64,000 nucleotides of DNA, taken from positions 62,001 to 126,000 of the forward strand of contig JAHDWP010000006.1 of the NCBI GenBank assembly GCA_023382715.1. The letters are read 5' to 3'. Below the pieces are notes generated by a model. That model ran no database searches. It was not told the origin of the DNA and saw only the letters and a program-made list of their open reading frames with translations. The translations under genes were made by a program, and so were the position numbers. How positions within the stretch are numbered: position 1 is the first letter of the stretch; the number at the start of each line of letters is the position of its first letter. Shown here piece after piece: positions 9,119 to 17,251 of the stretch. This DNA is from Anaerolineae bacterium (lineage in GTDB: Bacteria > Chloroflexota > Anaerolineae > Aggregatilineales > Aggregatilineaceae).

Positions 9119-10105
9119 TCACCACCCTTCGCGCACCAGCGCAGCGACGACGCGCACGCCGATAAGCAGCGAGATGAGCGGCGGCCAGATCAGCCCGAAG
9201 ACGGTCAGCCCGCCGAAGAGCAGGTCGCTCTGCGCGCTGCTCGCGCCGTCCCCCGGCAGGTGAAAGCCGATCCACCCCGCCGCCAGGAACGGCACAATCA
9301 CCACCAGCCAGGCGGCGAGATTCGGGCGGCGCGGTGGCGTCACGGCGTCCAGCAGCGAGGTTGGGTCGCGCTGCACCGCGCTGGCATAGAGCAGAGCCAG
9401 CAGAAAGCTGCCCAGCGCGATCACGATACTGATGGCTGCCCCGCCGCTCTCTTCTCGCGCCACGCCCAGGGCCAGCGCCGCCACCAGCACGCCGCCCACC
9501 AGCGCCCACTCCGGCGCGTCAAGCCGCCACTCCGGGATGCGGCGCGGGTTGCCGGGCGGCAGAATGGCGCGCAGCGCACCGCAGGCGATGAGCAGGATCG
9601 CCAGCGCCGCCAGCGCTTCGCCAGAGCGCGCGGCGGGCACTGGTTCGTCGGCCACCAGCGGGAACCAGCGCACCCACACGCCCCAGGCCAGGCCGCCCCC
9701 CAGCGCAATGAGGAAATCGAGCGGGCCGGTCGCCCGCCCGCTGCTCAGCAGGCGGAACGCGCCGAAAGCCCCCAGGAAGGCCAGCGGCTGCGCGCCAAGC
9801 GGGCGTCCGAGCAGGCTGAGCGGCAGATCGCGCGCCGTGATGCCGCTGATCAGCGTGGCGTTGAGCAGCCCATACAGCCCGGCCACGAGCAGCAGTCCCA
9901 GCGGCTCGCGCACGCCGGAGCGCGCGATCAGGTCGAGCGAGGCCGCTGCCAGCGCCAGGTACAGCGCGGCGAGGCCCAGCCAGTCGAGCGCCCCGAAGCG
10001 AGTCGGCGTCTGCCAGACGATCCACTCGGAGCAGACGAGCAGCAGCGCCGCGAAGCTGGCGCGCGCGCCCCAGACCGCTCCCCGTTCGCTCATGCTGTCC
10101 TGCAT
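9119..10105 (-). CDS. Polytopic membrane protein of unknown function
   Basis: 328 residues; ATG at 10105 with GAGGAGGGG very close upstream, or an ATG four codons later at 10093 that gives better spacing. Roughly nine or ten hydrophobic spans are separated by short Arg-rich loops, and there is no soluble domain. I recognise no family. The gene is convergent with the MFS gene and divergent from the HtrA-like protease gene across a 386-base gap. Strong GC3 bias on this strand supports coding. Confidence 0.65.
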   Translation of the reverse strand: MQDSMSERGAVWGARASFAALLLVCSEWIVWQTPTRFGALDWLGLAALYLALAAASLDLIARSGVREPLGLLLVAGLYGLLNATLISGITARDLPLSLLGRPLGAQPLAFLGAFGAFRLLSSGRATGPLDFLIALGGGLAWGVWVRWFPLVADEPVPAARSGEALAALAILLIACGALRAILPPGNPRRIPEWRLDAPEWALVGGVLVAALALGVAREESGGAAISIVIALGSFLLALLYASAVQRDPTSLLDAVTPPRRPNLAAWLVVIVPFLAAGWIGFHLPGDGASSAQSDLLFGGLTVFGLIWPPLISLLIGVRVVAALVREGW

Positions 10106-10491
10106 AGCCCCTCCTCTCGTCGCCCCCCATCATAGCACACTCGCCAGCGGCGGGCTTCAGAAGTCCGCGCCCATCCGGCGGTGGAGGGACGAAGCACGCG
10201 CTGGTTTCGTGAGGGCGCTGCTCTGCTGCGGCCTCGTAGAGCGTATAGCCATCGCCCCTACGGAAGCGTTTCGCCAACAGTCTCTCTTGTGGGGGAAGGG
10301 TCGGGGATGGAAGGCCGGGCGCGCGCCTTCCTGCTGCGCCGGGCGCGCGGAGATCAGGACGCGCTCTGGTAGCGGGCCGATTTTTCTAAGCAGATTCTCA
10401 TCAGTTGCAAACAAATAATCTATCTTATGGGTGTATGACTCCATAAGGATAAGTGGACAAGAGGCATCTTCAGACAGTGTATGAGGTATCC
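10106..10491. other. Intergenic gap with one copy of a dispersed G-rich repeat
   Basis: The gap between divergent genes contains TCGCCAACAG plus GGGGGAAGGGTCGGGGATGG (10271-10310), a module that recurs at 14600-14640 and, in shorter form, at 16295-16392. The right part (10380-10490) is AT-rich and should hold the protease promoter, but no box pair stands out. Confidence 0.5.
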
Positions 10492-11598
10492 ATGAACAAG
10501 CGAAAACTCTCGGTAAGTGTCCTGCTCATCGCCCTGCTCATCACCGCCGCCGTCGGCGTGTGGAGTGCGCAGGCGCAGAGCAGCGAAACGCCCCGCCTGG
10601 CGACGCTGCCAGCGGGCGCAGCCTACCAACCGCGCGCGGACGAGATAAGACTGGCGCAGATGTATCAGGAAGTCACGCCAGCGGTCGTCTACGTCTCTGT
10701 GGCGACTCGTTTTGGCGGGGGCACCGGCAGCGGCTTCGTCATTGACGAGGAAGGGCACATTGTCACCAACAACCATGTGGTGGAGAGCGCCCAGTACATC
10801 GGCGTGACCTTCGTTGATGGCACGATCCTGGAGGCGGAGCTGATCGGGCGCGATCCGGACGCCGATCTGGCCGTGATCAAGGTAGACCCGGCCAAAGTGC
10901 CCCTCAAGCCGGTCACCTTCGCCGACTCCGGCGAAGCCTTTGTCGGGCAGCAGGTCTACGCCATCGGCAATCCCTTTGGGCAGGAATTCACCCTCACCGA
11001 AGGCATCATCAGCGCCCTGGATCGCAGCCTGACCAGCGAGAGCAGATTCAGCATCCCTGAACTGATCCAGACCGACGCGGCGATCAACCCCGGCAACAGC
11101 GGCGGCCCGCTGCTCGATGCCGATGGGCGCGTGATCGGCGTGAACACGGCCATCATGAGCGAATCGCGCTCGGCGTCCGGGGTGGGGTTCGCCATCCCCT
11201 CGAACACCGTCCGGCGCATCGTGCCCTACCTGATCGCCGAGGGCAGCTATGCCCATAGCTGGCTAGGCATCACCGGGGCCACGCTGCTGTCCGAACAGCG
11301 CGAGGCGATGGGGCTGAGCGAGGGCGTGAAGGGCGTCATGATCAGCGAGGTGACGCACGGCGGCCCGGCGCAGAAAGCCGGACTGGTCGGGGCGCAGCAG
11401 GTCATCGCCACGCCGCTGGGCCGGCTGGCAGTGGGCGGCGACATCATCTCCGCCGTCAACGGCAGGCCCATCGAGAAGATGAGCGACCTGATCACCTATC
11501 TGGAAGCTAACACTCTGCCCGGCGACACGATCACCTTGCGCGTGCTGCGCGGCACCGAGACGGTGGAGATTTCCGTCACGCTCCTGCCGCGTCCCTGA
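10492..11598 (+). CDS. HtrA/DegP-like secreted serine protease with PDZ domain
   Basis: 368 residues from ATG 10492; an in-frame GTG at 10453 would add 13 residues ahead of the signal peptide and is less likely. The N-terminus is a signal peptide or anchor (MNKRKL followed by about 18 hydrophobic residues, to AQA). The trypsin-like domain shows the triad His95 (TNNHVV), Asp125 (DPDADLAVIK) and Ser203 (GNSGGP). A C-terminal PDZ domain follows (about 260-365, ending in DTITLRVLRGTETVEI). The protein should act outside the membrane in quality control of misfolded proteins. It is monocistronic, with a hairpin terminator 24 bases downstream. Confidence 0.93.
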   Translation: MNKRKLSVSVLLIALLITAAVGVWSAQAQSSETPRLATLPAGAAYQPRADEIRLAQMYQEVTPAVVYVSVATRFGGGTGSGFVIDEEGHIVTNNHVVESAQYIGVTFVDGTILEAELIGRDPDADLAVIKVDPAKVPLKPVTFADSGEAFVGQQVYAIGNPFGQEFTLTEGIISALDRSLTSESRFSIPELIQTDAAINPGNSGGPLLDADGRVIGVNTAIMSESRSASGVGFAIPSNTVRRIVPYLIAEGSYAHSWLGITGATLLSEQREAMGLSEGVKGVMISEVTHGGPAQKAGLVGAQQVIATPLGRLAVGGDIISAVNGRPIEKMSDLITYLEANTLPGDTITLRVLRGTETVEISVTLLPRP

Positions 11599-11621
11599 CG
11601 CTGCTTTTCCACACACAACAA

Positions 11622-11645
11622 CGGGGCAGGTTTGCGCCTGCCCCG
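11622..11645 (+). terminator. Hairpin terminator after the HtrA-like gene
   Basis: CGGGGCAGG (11622-11630), loop TTTGCG, CCTGCCCCG (11637-11645): a perfect 9-bp stem between convergent genes. It probably serves both strands; no clear T-run. Confidence 0.6.
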
Positions 11646-11673
11646 CTGTGCTGCTTGCAAAAGTACAGCCTGG

Positions 11674-11982
11674 TCAGCGCGCCGCCGACCGAGAGCCGCT
11701 CCCTGGGCGCTCGAACCCGGCGTGCGCCAGCAGGAACACGCCCGTCAGCGCCAGGAAGCCCAGCGCCGTCCCGAAGAGGGCCAGAAACGACAGCCCCACC
11801 ACAATGCCCGCGATGATGAAAGGCAACATGCCGGTCAGCCCGGCGCAGGCCAGGTAGTGGAAAGCCTGGGCCAGCACGCCGCCCAGCACTGGCTGGCGGG
11901 CGTTGGAATCGCGGGCGATCTTCACGCCGATGATCAGCCCGATGACAGCCCCGATCAGCACAGCGATGATCCAGTCGGTCAT
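11674..11982 (-). CDS. Small membrane protein, last gene of the carbamoyltransferase operon
   Basis: 102 residues with an N-terminal glycine-zipper-like span (AVLIGAVIGLIIGV) and two further hydrophobic segments. The ATG at 11982 is 13 bases after the stop of the DUF5989-like gene and has AGGAGG-like sequence upstream. I recognise no named family. Tight spacing on the same strand as the carbamoyltransferase suggests co-transcription. Confidence 0.65.
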   Translation of the reverse strand: MTDWIIAVLIGAVIGLIIGVKIARDSNARQPVLGGVLAQAFHYLACAGLTGMLPFIIAGIVVGLSFLALFGTALGFLALTGVFLLAHAGFERPGSGSRSAAR

Positions 11983-11995
11983 GGCCTGTGTCCTC

Positions 11996-12208
11996 CTAGA
12001 ACAGCGTGTAGATCAGCGGGCCGCCGCCGCTCGCCGAGCCGAGCACGATCAGCAGCGCGAAGGCGATCAGGGCGATGATCATCGGGATCAGCCACCACAT
12101 TTTGGCGGCCCACAGAAACGAGAACAGCTCGCCCAGGATGCCCAGGCGGGCCTTTAACCTGCCCAGCGTGCCCAGGCGCTGGCCGGTGTGTGTGGACGGT
12201 TGGGACAT
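11996..12208 (-). CDS. DUF5989-family small membrane protein
   Basis: 70 residues. The core ELFSFLWAAKMWWLIPMIIALIAF and the C-terminal ending PLIYTLF match the DUF5989 pattern: one membrane span, with an FIYTLF-like tail. In many bacteria these small proteins are encoded directly next to NodU/SxtN-type carbamoyltransferases, as here (2 bases after that gene's stop). Their biochemical role is not known. The call rests on motif and context. Confidence 0.75.
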   Translation of the reverse strand: MSQPSTHTGQRLGTLGRLKARLGILGELFSFLWAAKMWWLIPMIIALIAFALLIVLGSASGGGPLIYTLF

Positions 12209-12210
12209 AG

Positions 12211-14007
12211 CTATGACCTCTTCTTGGCGTCTTTGCCCACCAGGAAGGACCCGATCATCAGCCAGTCAATCTCGCTGTGGCTGAAGGTCCACCAGGCGTT
12301 GGCCGGCGAGCTGACGATTGGCTCGCCGCGCAGATTGAACGATGTGTTGACCAGGATCGGCACGCCCGTCGCCTCGCCGAAGCGGCGCACCAGCTCGTAA
12401 TAGCGCGGGTTCGTCTGCCGGTCAATGGTTTGTAGGCGACCGGTGCCGCCCTCGTGCGTTGTCGCCTGGGCCACGTCGAGCTTGTCCGGCCTGACCGGGC
12501 TGACGGCCAGCATAAAGCGCGGCAGCATGTTCGTCTCGACGTTGGGATAGTCGAAGAACTCGGCGGCGCGCTCTTGCAGCACCACCGGCGCAAACGGGCG
12601 GAACGGCTCGCGAAACTTGATCTTGGTGTTGATGATGTCCTTCATCTCGGCGCGGCGCGGGTCGGCCAGGATGCTGCGGTTGCCCAGCGCGCGCGGCCCC
12701 CACTCGTAGCGGCCCTGGAAGAGGCCGATCACCTTCTGGTCGAGAATCTCTTCAACGGCGCGGTCGAGCAGCCTGTCGTCGTCCTCGAATTCCTCGTAGG
12801 GGATGCCTTCCGCATCGAAGAAGGCGCGAATCTCGGCGTTGGTGAACTGCTGCCCCAGGTAGGTATCGCTCATCACCAGCTTGCGCGGCTGGCCCAGCAC
12901 GACGTGATAGGCCCACAGCGCCGCGCCCAATGCGCCGCCATCGTCGCCGGCGGCGGGCTGGATGTAGACATCCTCGAACGCCGTCTCGCTGAGCAGGCGG
13001 AAGTTGGCCACGCTGTTCAGCGCCACCCCGCCGGCCATGACCAGCTTCCTGGCCCCGGTCTTGCGCTGCAGGGCGTGGGCCATGGCCAGCAGCGCCTCTT
13101 CGGTCACCTGCTGGATGCTGCGGGCGATGTCGGCGTAGTGCTGGTTGCGGCGCACGGCCTCGGTCTCGCCGGCACGCTGGGGGGCGCTCCTGGCCGTGAA
13201 GAAGTCGTCGCTGTGCATGCGCGGCTCGCCGAACAGCTCCACGAACCTGCCGTTGAAGCTGCGCGAGGCCGAATGGTGGTAGGCGAAGTAGTCCATGTTG
13301 AGGGCGAAGCTGCCATCAGCGTGGATGCTGATCAGCTTGCGGACCTCGTCCACGTAGGTTGGCTCGCCGTAGGGAGCCATGCCCATGACTTTGTATTCGC
13401 CATCGTTGACGTGAAAGCCCAGGAAAGCCGTGAAGGCCGAGTACAGCAGGCCGAGGGAGTGCGGGAAGCGCTGCTCCCAGAACAGGTCAATCGCGTTCTC
13501 GCCACTCCCGTCCCAGGTGCCGCGCGCCGTCCCCATCGTTGTCGTCGTCCACTCGCCGACGCCGTCCACGGTGATCACGGCGGCCTCGTCGAACGGCGAG
13601 GCGAAGAAGGCGCTGGCCGCATGTGACATATGGTGGTCGCAGAACAGGATTTGCTCCGGGCGCACGCCCAGATGATGCTGGAGCAGGCTCTTGATCCAGA
13701 ACTTCTCGCTGACGTAAGCGGTCACCGCCTCGCGCCAGAAATCCCACGAACGGGGGAAGGTGCTCAGCGCGGTCTGCAGGATGCGCCCGACCTTGACCAT
13801 CGGCTTCTCGTAGAAGACCACGTAGTCGAGGTCTGGCCCTTTGATGCCGCCCTGTTCCAGGCAGAAGTCAATGGCGCGGACGGGGAAGCCGTTGTCGTGC
13901 TTATTGCGCGAGAGCCGCTCTTCCATGGTGGCGGCGACGATCTGGCCGTCGCGCAGCAGAGCCGCTGCCGCGTCATGGTAGAAGCAGGAGACGCCCAGGA
14001 TATCCAT
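12211..14007 (-). CDS. Carbamoyltransferase, NodU/CmcH family
   Basis: 598 residues, the usual family length. The N-terminal Kae1-like domain opens with GVSCFYHDAAAALL and MEERLSRNKHD, and has HHMSHAASAFF further on. The C-terminal YrdC-like domain has FQGRYEWGPRALGNRSILADPR and NTSFNLRGEPIV. The enzyme transfers a carbamoyl group from carbamoyl phosphate through carbamoyl-AMP to a hydroxyl of a small molecule or glycan. The acceptor here is unknown, and no biosynthetic cluster surrounds the gene, only small membrane proteins. It is the second gene of a four-gene minus-strand operon and abuts the gene upstream of it. Confidence 0.93.
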   Translation of the reverse strand: MDILGVSCFYHDAAAALLRDGQIVAATMEERLSRNKHDNGFPVRAIDFCLEQGGIKGPDLDYVVFYEKPMVKVGRILQTALSTFPRSWDFWREAVTAYVSEKFWIKSLLQHHLGVRPEQILFCDHHMSHAASAFFASPFDEAAVITVDGVGEWTTTTMGTARGTWDGSGENAIDLFWEQRFPHSLGLLYSAFTAFLGFHVNDGEYKVMGMAPYGEPTYVDEVRKLISIHADGSFALNMDYFAYHHSASRSFNGRFVELFGEPRMHSDDFFTARSAPQRAGETEAVRRNQHYADIARSIQQVTEEALLAMAHALQRKTGARKLVMAGGVALNSVANFRLLSETAFEDVYIQPAAGDDGGALGAALWAYHVVLGQPRKLVMSDTYLGQQFTNAEIRAFFDAEGIPYEEFEDDDRLLDRAVEEILDQKVIGLFQGRYEWGPRALGNRSILADPRRAEMKDIINTKIKFREPFRPFAPVVLQERAAEFFDYPNVETNMLPRFMLAVSPVRPDKLDVAQATTHEGGTGRLQTIDRQTNPRYYELVRRFGEATGVPILVNTSFNLRGEPIVSSPANAWWTFSHSEIDWLMIGSFLVGKDAKKRS

Positions 14008-14241
14008 CTAAAACTGCCTCTGAGCTTCGTCAACGCTGTGGCCGACCGGCGCACGCTCAACCCAGGCGGCAGGCGGTTTGCGGACGCGCAGCGGATCGCT
14101 GAACAGGCGCACGCCGAGCGCAAACGGCACAAAAATCGTGCTGTAGAACAGCACGGCGAACAGACGAGCCTGAAAATCGCCGAACGCTTCCCCGATGATC
14201 TTCCAGCGATTCCAGGCGATACGGCGTATTTCAGACACCAT
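14008..14241 (-). CDS. Small membrane protein, first gene of the carbamoyltransferase operon
   Basis: 77 residues from ATG 14241; a TTG at 14286 would add 15 residues but lacks a ribosome site, whereas GAGGAA precedes the ATG. One hydrophobic span (LFAVLFYSTIFVPFALGV) is followed by an Arg/Pro-rich tail. Similar small proteins sit beside carbamoyltransferase genes in other genomes, so a partner role in the membrane is plausible. Its stop touches the carbamoyltransferase start (14008/14007). Confidence 0.65.
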   Translation of the reverse strand: MVSEIRRIAWNRWKIIGEAFGDFQARLFAVLFYSTIFVPFALGVRLFSDPLRVRKPPAAWVERAPVGHSVDEAQRQF

Positions 14242-14488
14242 ACGTTCCTCGTCGCGCCCTGGAAACAGGGCGGTGCCCACCCACAAGGGACGGGTCGTTC
14301 CTAGAGTGTAGGGACATTATACAGAGCGGGTAGGGGCTGTCAATAGCGGCGCGACGCGAGTTGCGGGGCGCTCCTGGGGGGTAACGTGGCCAGCTTAACG
14401 GGTGCGAACCAGACCTGTCAGAGCGGGGCGCTACCCTGTTGCGCCCTCACCCCCGCTCGACGGGGACTCGGCCTGGGATGCGGAATTC

Positions 14489-14580
14489 TGGAACCACAGA
14501 GGCGCAGAGGACACGGAGAAGGACGTATCATTTGTTTTCCTCTGCGTTCTCTGCGCCTCTGCGGTGATCCTTTGTTCCAG
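14489..14580. repeat. Palindromic dispersed repeat, copy 1 (CAGAGGCGCAGAG family)
   Basis: GGAACCACAGAGGCGCAGAG on the left and its approximate reverse complement (CTCTGCGCCTCTGCGGTGAT...TTGTTCC) on the right fold into a long imperfect hairpin of about 90 bases. Related palindromes lie at 16556-16640 and 19686-19785. The surrounding gap 14242-14782 contains no gene I can support. Confidence 0.6.
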
Positions 14581-14599
14581 CGCCCGGCGCGTGCCTCGT

Positions 14600-14640
14600 T
14601 CGCCAACAGCACCCCACGGGGGAAGGGCCGGGGATGGGGG
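14600..14640 (+). repeat. Dispersed G-rich repeat, second copy
   Basis: TCGCCAACAG, then eight to ten variable bases, then GGGGGAAGGGCCGGGGATGG. This matches 10271-10310 almost base for base. It sits directly after the palindromic repeat. Confidence 0.55.
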
Positions 14641-14694
14641 CATTGCTGTGTGACGAATATCGATCGCCGAGGGCCACTGTCCCTGTTCCCGTGC

Positions 14695-14723
14695 TTGTTG
14701 GAAAACAGGACGCAAGCTACAAT
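14695..14723 (+). promoter_or_regulatory. Candidate promoter of the dephospho-CoA kinase gene
   Basis: TTGTTG (14695-14700), a 17-base spacer and TACAAT (14718-14723) form a good sigma-70-type pair about 60 bases before the start codon. Confidence 0.5.
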
Positions 14724-14782
14724 GAGCGCGTGCGGCAGACTGCCCTCAGCAGAACACAGGGCCTCCGCGCGGAGGGATGGCT

Positions 14783-15949
14783 GTGGGACGCTGGCAAGAT
14801 AAGTACGTGATCGGCCTGACCGGCAATATCGCGATGGGCAAGAGCTTGGTGCGGCGGATGCTGGAGCATCTCGGCGCGTATACCATTGACGCCGACGCCC
14901 TGGCGCACCAGGCGATGTCACCCGGCGCGCCTGCTTACAAGCCGGTCGTGCTCACCTTCGGCACGTGGATTCTCGACGCCGACAAACGCATTGACCGGGG
15001 CCGGCTCGGCGCGATTGCCTTTGCCCATCCCGAAGCGCTGCGCCGCCTGGAGGCGATCACGCACCCGATCGTCGAGCGGGCCATTGACACGCTGATCGCG
15101 CGCAGCCAGCACCGCTTCGTCGTCGTCGAAGCGATCAAACTGGTCGAGGGGCCGCTGGCCGGGCAGGTGGATAGCATCTGGGTGGTCAATGCCTCGCAGC
15201 AAACGCAGATCGCGCGGCTGGTCAAGCGCGGCCTGCCTCGTGAAGAGGCGCTCAAGCGCATCCGCGCCCAGAATCCGCAGGCCGACAAGCTGGCTCATGC
15301 CCACGTGGTCATTGACAATAACGGCACGCCGGAAGAAACCTGGGGACAGGTGCGCACGGCCTGGCTGCAGATCGCCGGGGCCGCCCGTGCAGAGGCTATG
15401 CAGACCGCGCCGCTGCGCGTCGCTGTGGGCGGCGCGGGGCGCGATGGCGGGGCGCTCGCCGCGCTGAGCATCGTGCGCGGCACGCCGCACACCGCCGGCC
15501 AGATCGCAGACCTGCTCTTGCAGTGCGCCGGCAAGCGGCTGAGTCACGATGACGTGCTGATCGCTTTTGGGCAGAAGTCGTACCTGCTGGCGGTTGTGGA
15601 CGAGCGGCCCGTCGCGCTGATCGGCTTCCTGGTGGAGAATCTCGTCACCCGCGTGGACGAGCTGCTGATCCTCGACGGACAGCCGGTCGCGCCGATCACC
15701 GCCGCGCTGATCGGCGCGGTCGAGCGCGCCTCGCGCGAGTTACAGAGCGAGGTCGGTTTCGTCTTCCTGCCGCCGGACGCGCCAGCAGGAATGCGGCAAG
15801 CGCTGGGCGATCAGGGCTATGAGACGCAGACGCTCGAAACGATCGGCGTCCCCGCCTGGCGCGAAGCCGCCCGCGAAGCGCGGCCCGACGTCTCGGCGCA
15901 GATTTTCGGCAAGAAGCTGCGGGCCAAGCGCGTGCTCAAGCCGCTTTAG
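14783..15949 (+). CDS. coaE: Dephospho-CoA kinase with C-terminal extension
   Basis: About 388 residues, nearly twice the usual 200. Start GTG 14783 is preferred because GGAGGG lies 6 bases upstream; the ATG at 14777 touches that site. The kinase domain shows P-loop GLTGNIAMGKS, DADALAH, then THPIVE and an LVKRGLPREEALKRIRAQ block. It should phosphorylate the 3' hydroxyl of dephospho-CoA using ATP, the last step of CoA synthesis. The extra C-terminal 190 residues (from about QTAPLRVAVGG) look like a GNAT-type fold by their pattern of strands and VDERPVALIGFLVENL. That part is inference. It is followed after 45 bases by a small membrane protein gene. Confidence 0.88.
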   Translation: MGRWQDKYVIGLTGNIAMGKSLVRRMLEHLGAYTIDADALAHQAMSPGAPAYKPVVLTFGTWILDADKRIDRGRLGAIAFAHPEALRRLEAITHPIVERAIDTLIARSQHRFVVVEAIKLVEGPLAGQVDSIWVVNASQQTQIARLVKRGLPREEALKRIRAQNPQADKLAHAHVVIDNNGTPEETWGQVRTAWLQIAGAARAEAMQTAPLRVAVGGAGRDGGALAALSIVRGTPHTAGQIADLLLQCAGKRLSHDDVLIAFGQKSYLLAVVDERPVALIGFLVENLVTRVDELLILDGQPVAPITAALIGAVERASRELQSEVGFVFLPPDAPAGMRQALGDQGYETQTLETIGVPAWREAAREARPDVSAQIFGKKLRAKRVLKPL

Positions 15950-15994
15950 CATCCAGCCGCGCACTCGTCGCTAGAGAGTACAGGGTAGAGAGCT

Positions 15995-16261
15995 ATGGTA
16001 GATCGCCTGAAGAAGCAACCGGGTCTTGGCCCGCTCATTCGCCTGATCGAAGCCTGGCCGCGCCTCACCGCGTGGATCGTGCTGTCGGTGGGCTGCGTGG
16101 CGCTGCTCGTCTATGAGGCGCGCGACGTGGGCCTGACCGCCGGCAACTGGATCGCGCTGATCGTGGCGACGGTGCTCGTCGCCGGGCTGTGCATCTGGAT
16201 CGTCAGTTGGGAAGACGAGGACGGCGAAGAGTCCAGCCCGTCTCACAACGCCAGCGCCTAG
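15995..16261 (+). CDS. Small two-span membrane protein
   Basis: 88 residues with two hydrophobic spans (about 26-43 and 51-70) and an acidic tail (WEDEDGEESS). The ATG at 15995 follows GGGTAGAGAG. I recognise no family. It probably shares a transcript with coaE, 45 bases upstream. Confidence 0.65.
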   Translation: MVDRLKKQPGLGPLIRLIEAWPRLTAWIVLSVGCVALLVYEARDVGLTAGNWIALIVATVLVAGLCIWIVSWEDEDGEESSPSHNASA

Positions 16262-16294
16262 AGCGTGTTATGCACTTCTGCCGGGTGGACATCC

Positions 16295-16392
16295 CCCCAT
16301 CCCCCGATCCCTTCCCCCACGCAAGCGGAGGGAAGGGGCCAGGGCGGGCTTCTTCCTTCCCCCCGTGCGGGGGAAGGACCGAGGATGGGGGG
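16295..16392. repeat. Inverted pair of the dispersed G-rich repeat
   Basis: CCCCCATCCCCCGATCCCTT (16295-16314) and the opposing GGGGGAAGGACCGAGGATGG (16369-16388) are reverse-complement versions of the module at 10271 and 14600, forming a long imperfect stem. The gap 16262-16717 carries this repeat, a terminator, a palindrome and a promoter, but no gene. Confidence 0.5.
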
Positions 16393-16476
16393 CAAGCACA
16401 GGAGCTGCCCACCTGCCAAAGTTCATAACAGCCTCTAGCCGCCCCCGCGTCGTCCGCAGCCTCACTCGCTTGGCCA

Positions 16477-16501
16477 GCCCGCCGCCGCAGGTGGGCTTTT
16501 T
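16477..16501 (+). terminator. Rho-independent terminator
   Basis: GCCCGCC (16477-16483), loop GCCGCA, GGTGGGC (16490-16496; one G-U pair) and TTTTT (16497-16501). It would end the coaE transcript. Confidence 0.65.
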
Positions 16502-16555
16502 GCGCTTTGCGGCAGCGTGGGGGGCGCTGTGGCGCAGGGGCGTCTCTATTCCCAG

Positions 16556-16640
16556 GGCAAAAGATCGCCGCAGAGACGCAGAGCAAAGATGGCGCCAGCC
16601 CTTCTTCGCGCCCTCTGCGCCGCTGCAATTTTGATCTTCC
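16556..16640. repeat. Palindromic dispersed repeat, copy 2
   Basis: AAAAGATCGCCGCAGAGACG on the left faces CCTCTGCGCCGCTGC...TTTTGATCTT on the right, giving an imperfect hairpin that spans the stretch. It is the same family as the palindrome at 14489. Confidence 0.55.
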
Positions 16641-16646
16641 CGTGTT

Positions 16647-16674
16647 TTGTCCCGCTCGCAGAATGGGCTATGCT
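16647..16674 (+). promoter_or_regulatory. Candidate promoter of the adenosine-specific kinase gene
   Basis: TTGTCC (16647-16652), 16-base spacer, TATGCT (16669-16674), 44 bases before the ATG. Confidence 0.45.
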
Positions 16675-16717
16675 AGGGGCACTCACGCGCATCTCGACAC
16701 AGACGGAGGATGCCCCG

Positions 16718-17212
16718 ATGGACTTCAAGCTGAGCCTCGTCACCATTCGGAAACCGGAGCCGATCAACTTCATCCTCGGCCAGAGCCACTTCATCAAGAC
16801 GGTGGAGGATGTGCACGAGGCGCTGGTCACTGCCGTGCCGGGCATCAGGTTCGGGCTGGCCTTCTGCGAAGCGTCCGGCGCGTGCCTGATCCGGCACACC
16901 GGCACCGACGAGGCGATGAAGGCGCTGGCCATCCAGAACGCGCAGGCGCTCGCCGCCGGGCACAGCTTCATCCTGTTCCTGGGCGAGGGCTTCTACCCGG
17001 TCAACGTGCTCAAGACGGTGCAGGGCGTGCCGGAAGTGGTGCGCATCTTCTGCGCGACGGCCAATCCCACGCAGGTCATCGTCGTCGAGACGGAGCAGGG
17101 ACGCGGCATCCTGGGCGTGATTGACGGCTTCGCCAGCCAGGGCGTCGAGGACGAGGAGGGGATCGCCTGGCGCAAGGGCTTCCTGCGCATGATCGGCTAC
17201 AAGCTGGGGTAG
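16718..17212 (+). CDS. Adenosine-specific kinase family protein
   Basis: 164 residues from ATG 16718, the normal family length; the in-frame stretch back to 16517 is repeat DNA. The sequence follows the Adenosine_kin family (PF04008) throughout: NFILGQSHFIKTVEDVHEAL, then FGLAFCEASG, VPEVVRIFCATANP, VETEQGRGILGVIDG and VEDEEGIAWRKGFLRMIGYKL. Family members are small cytosolic proteins described as adenosine-specific kinases; their physiological role is little studied. GGAGG precedes the start by about 10 bases. Confidence 0.93.
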   Translation: MDFKLSLVTIRKPEPINFILGQSHFIKTVEDVHEALVTAVPGIRFGLAFCEASGACLIRHTGTDEAMKALAIQNAQALAAGHSFILFLGEGFYPVNVLKTVQGVPEVVRIFCATANPTQVIVVETEQGRGILGVIDGFASQGVEDEEGIAWRKGFLRMIGYKLG

Positions 17213-17251
17213 GTGGTAAAAAATGACCCCTATGGATGTCCTGGAGGACTC

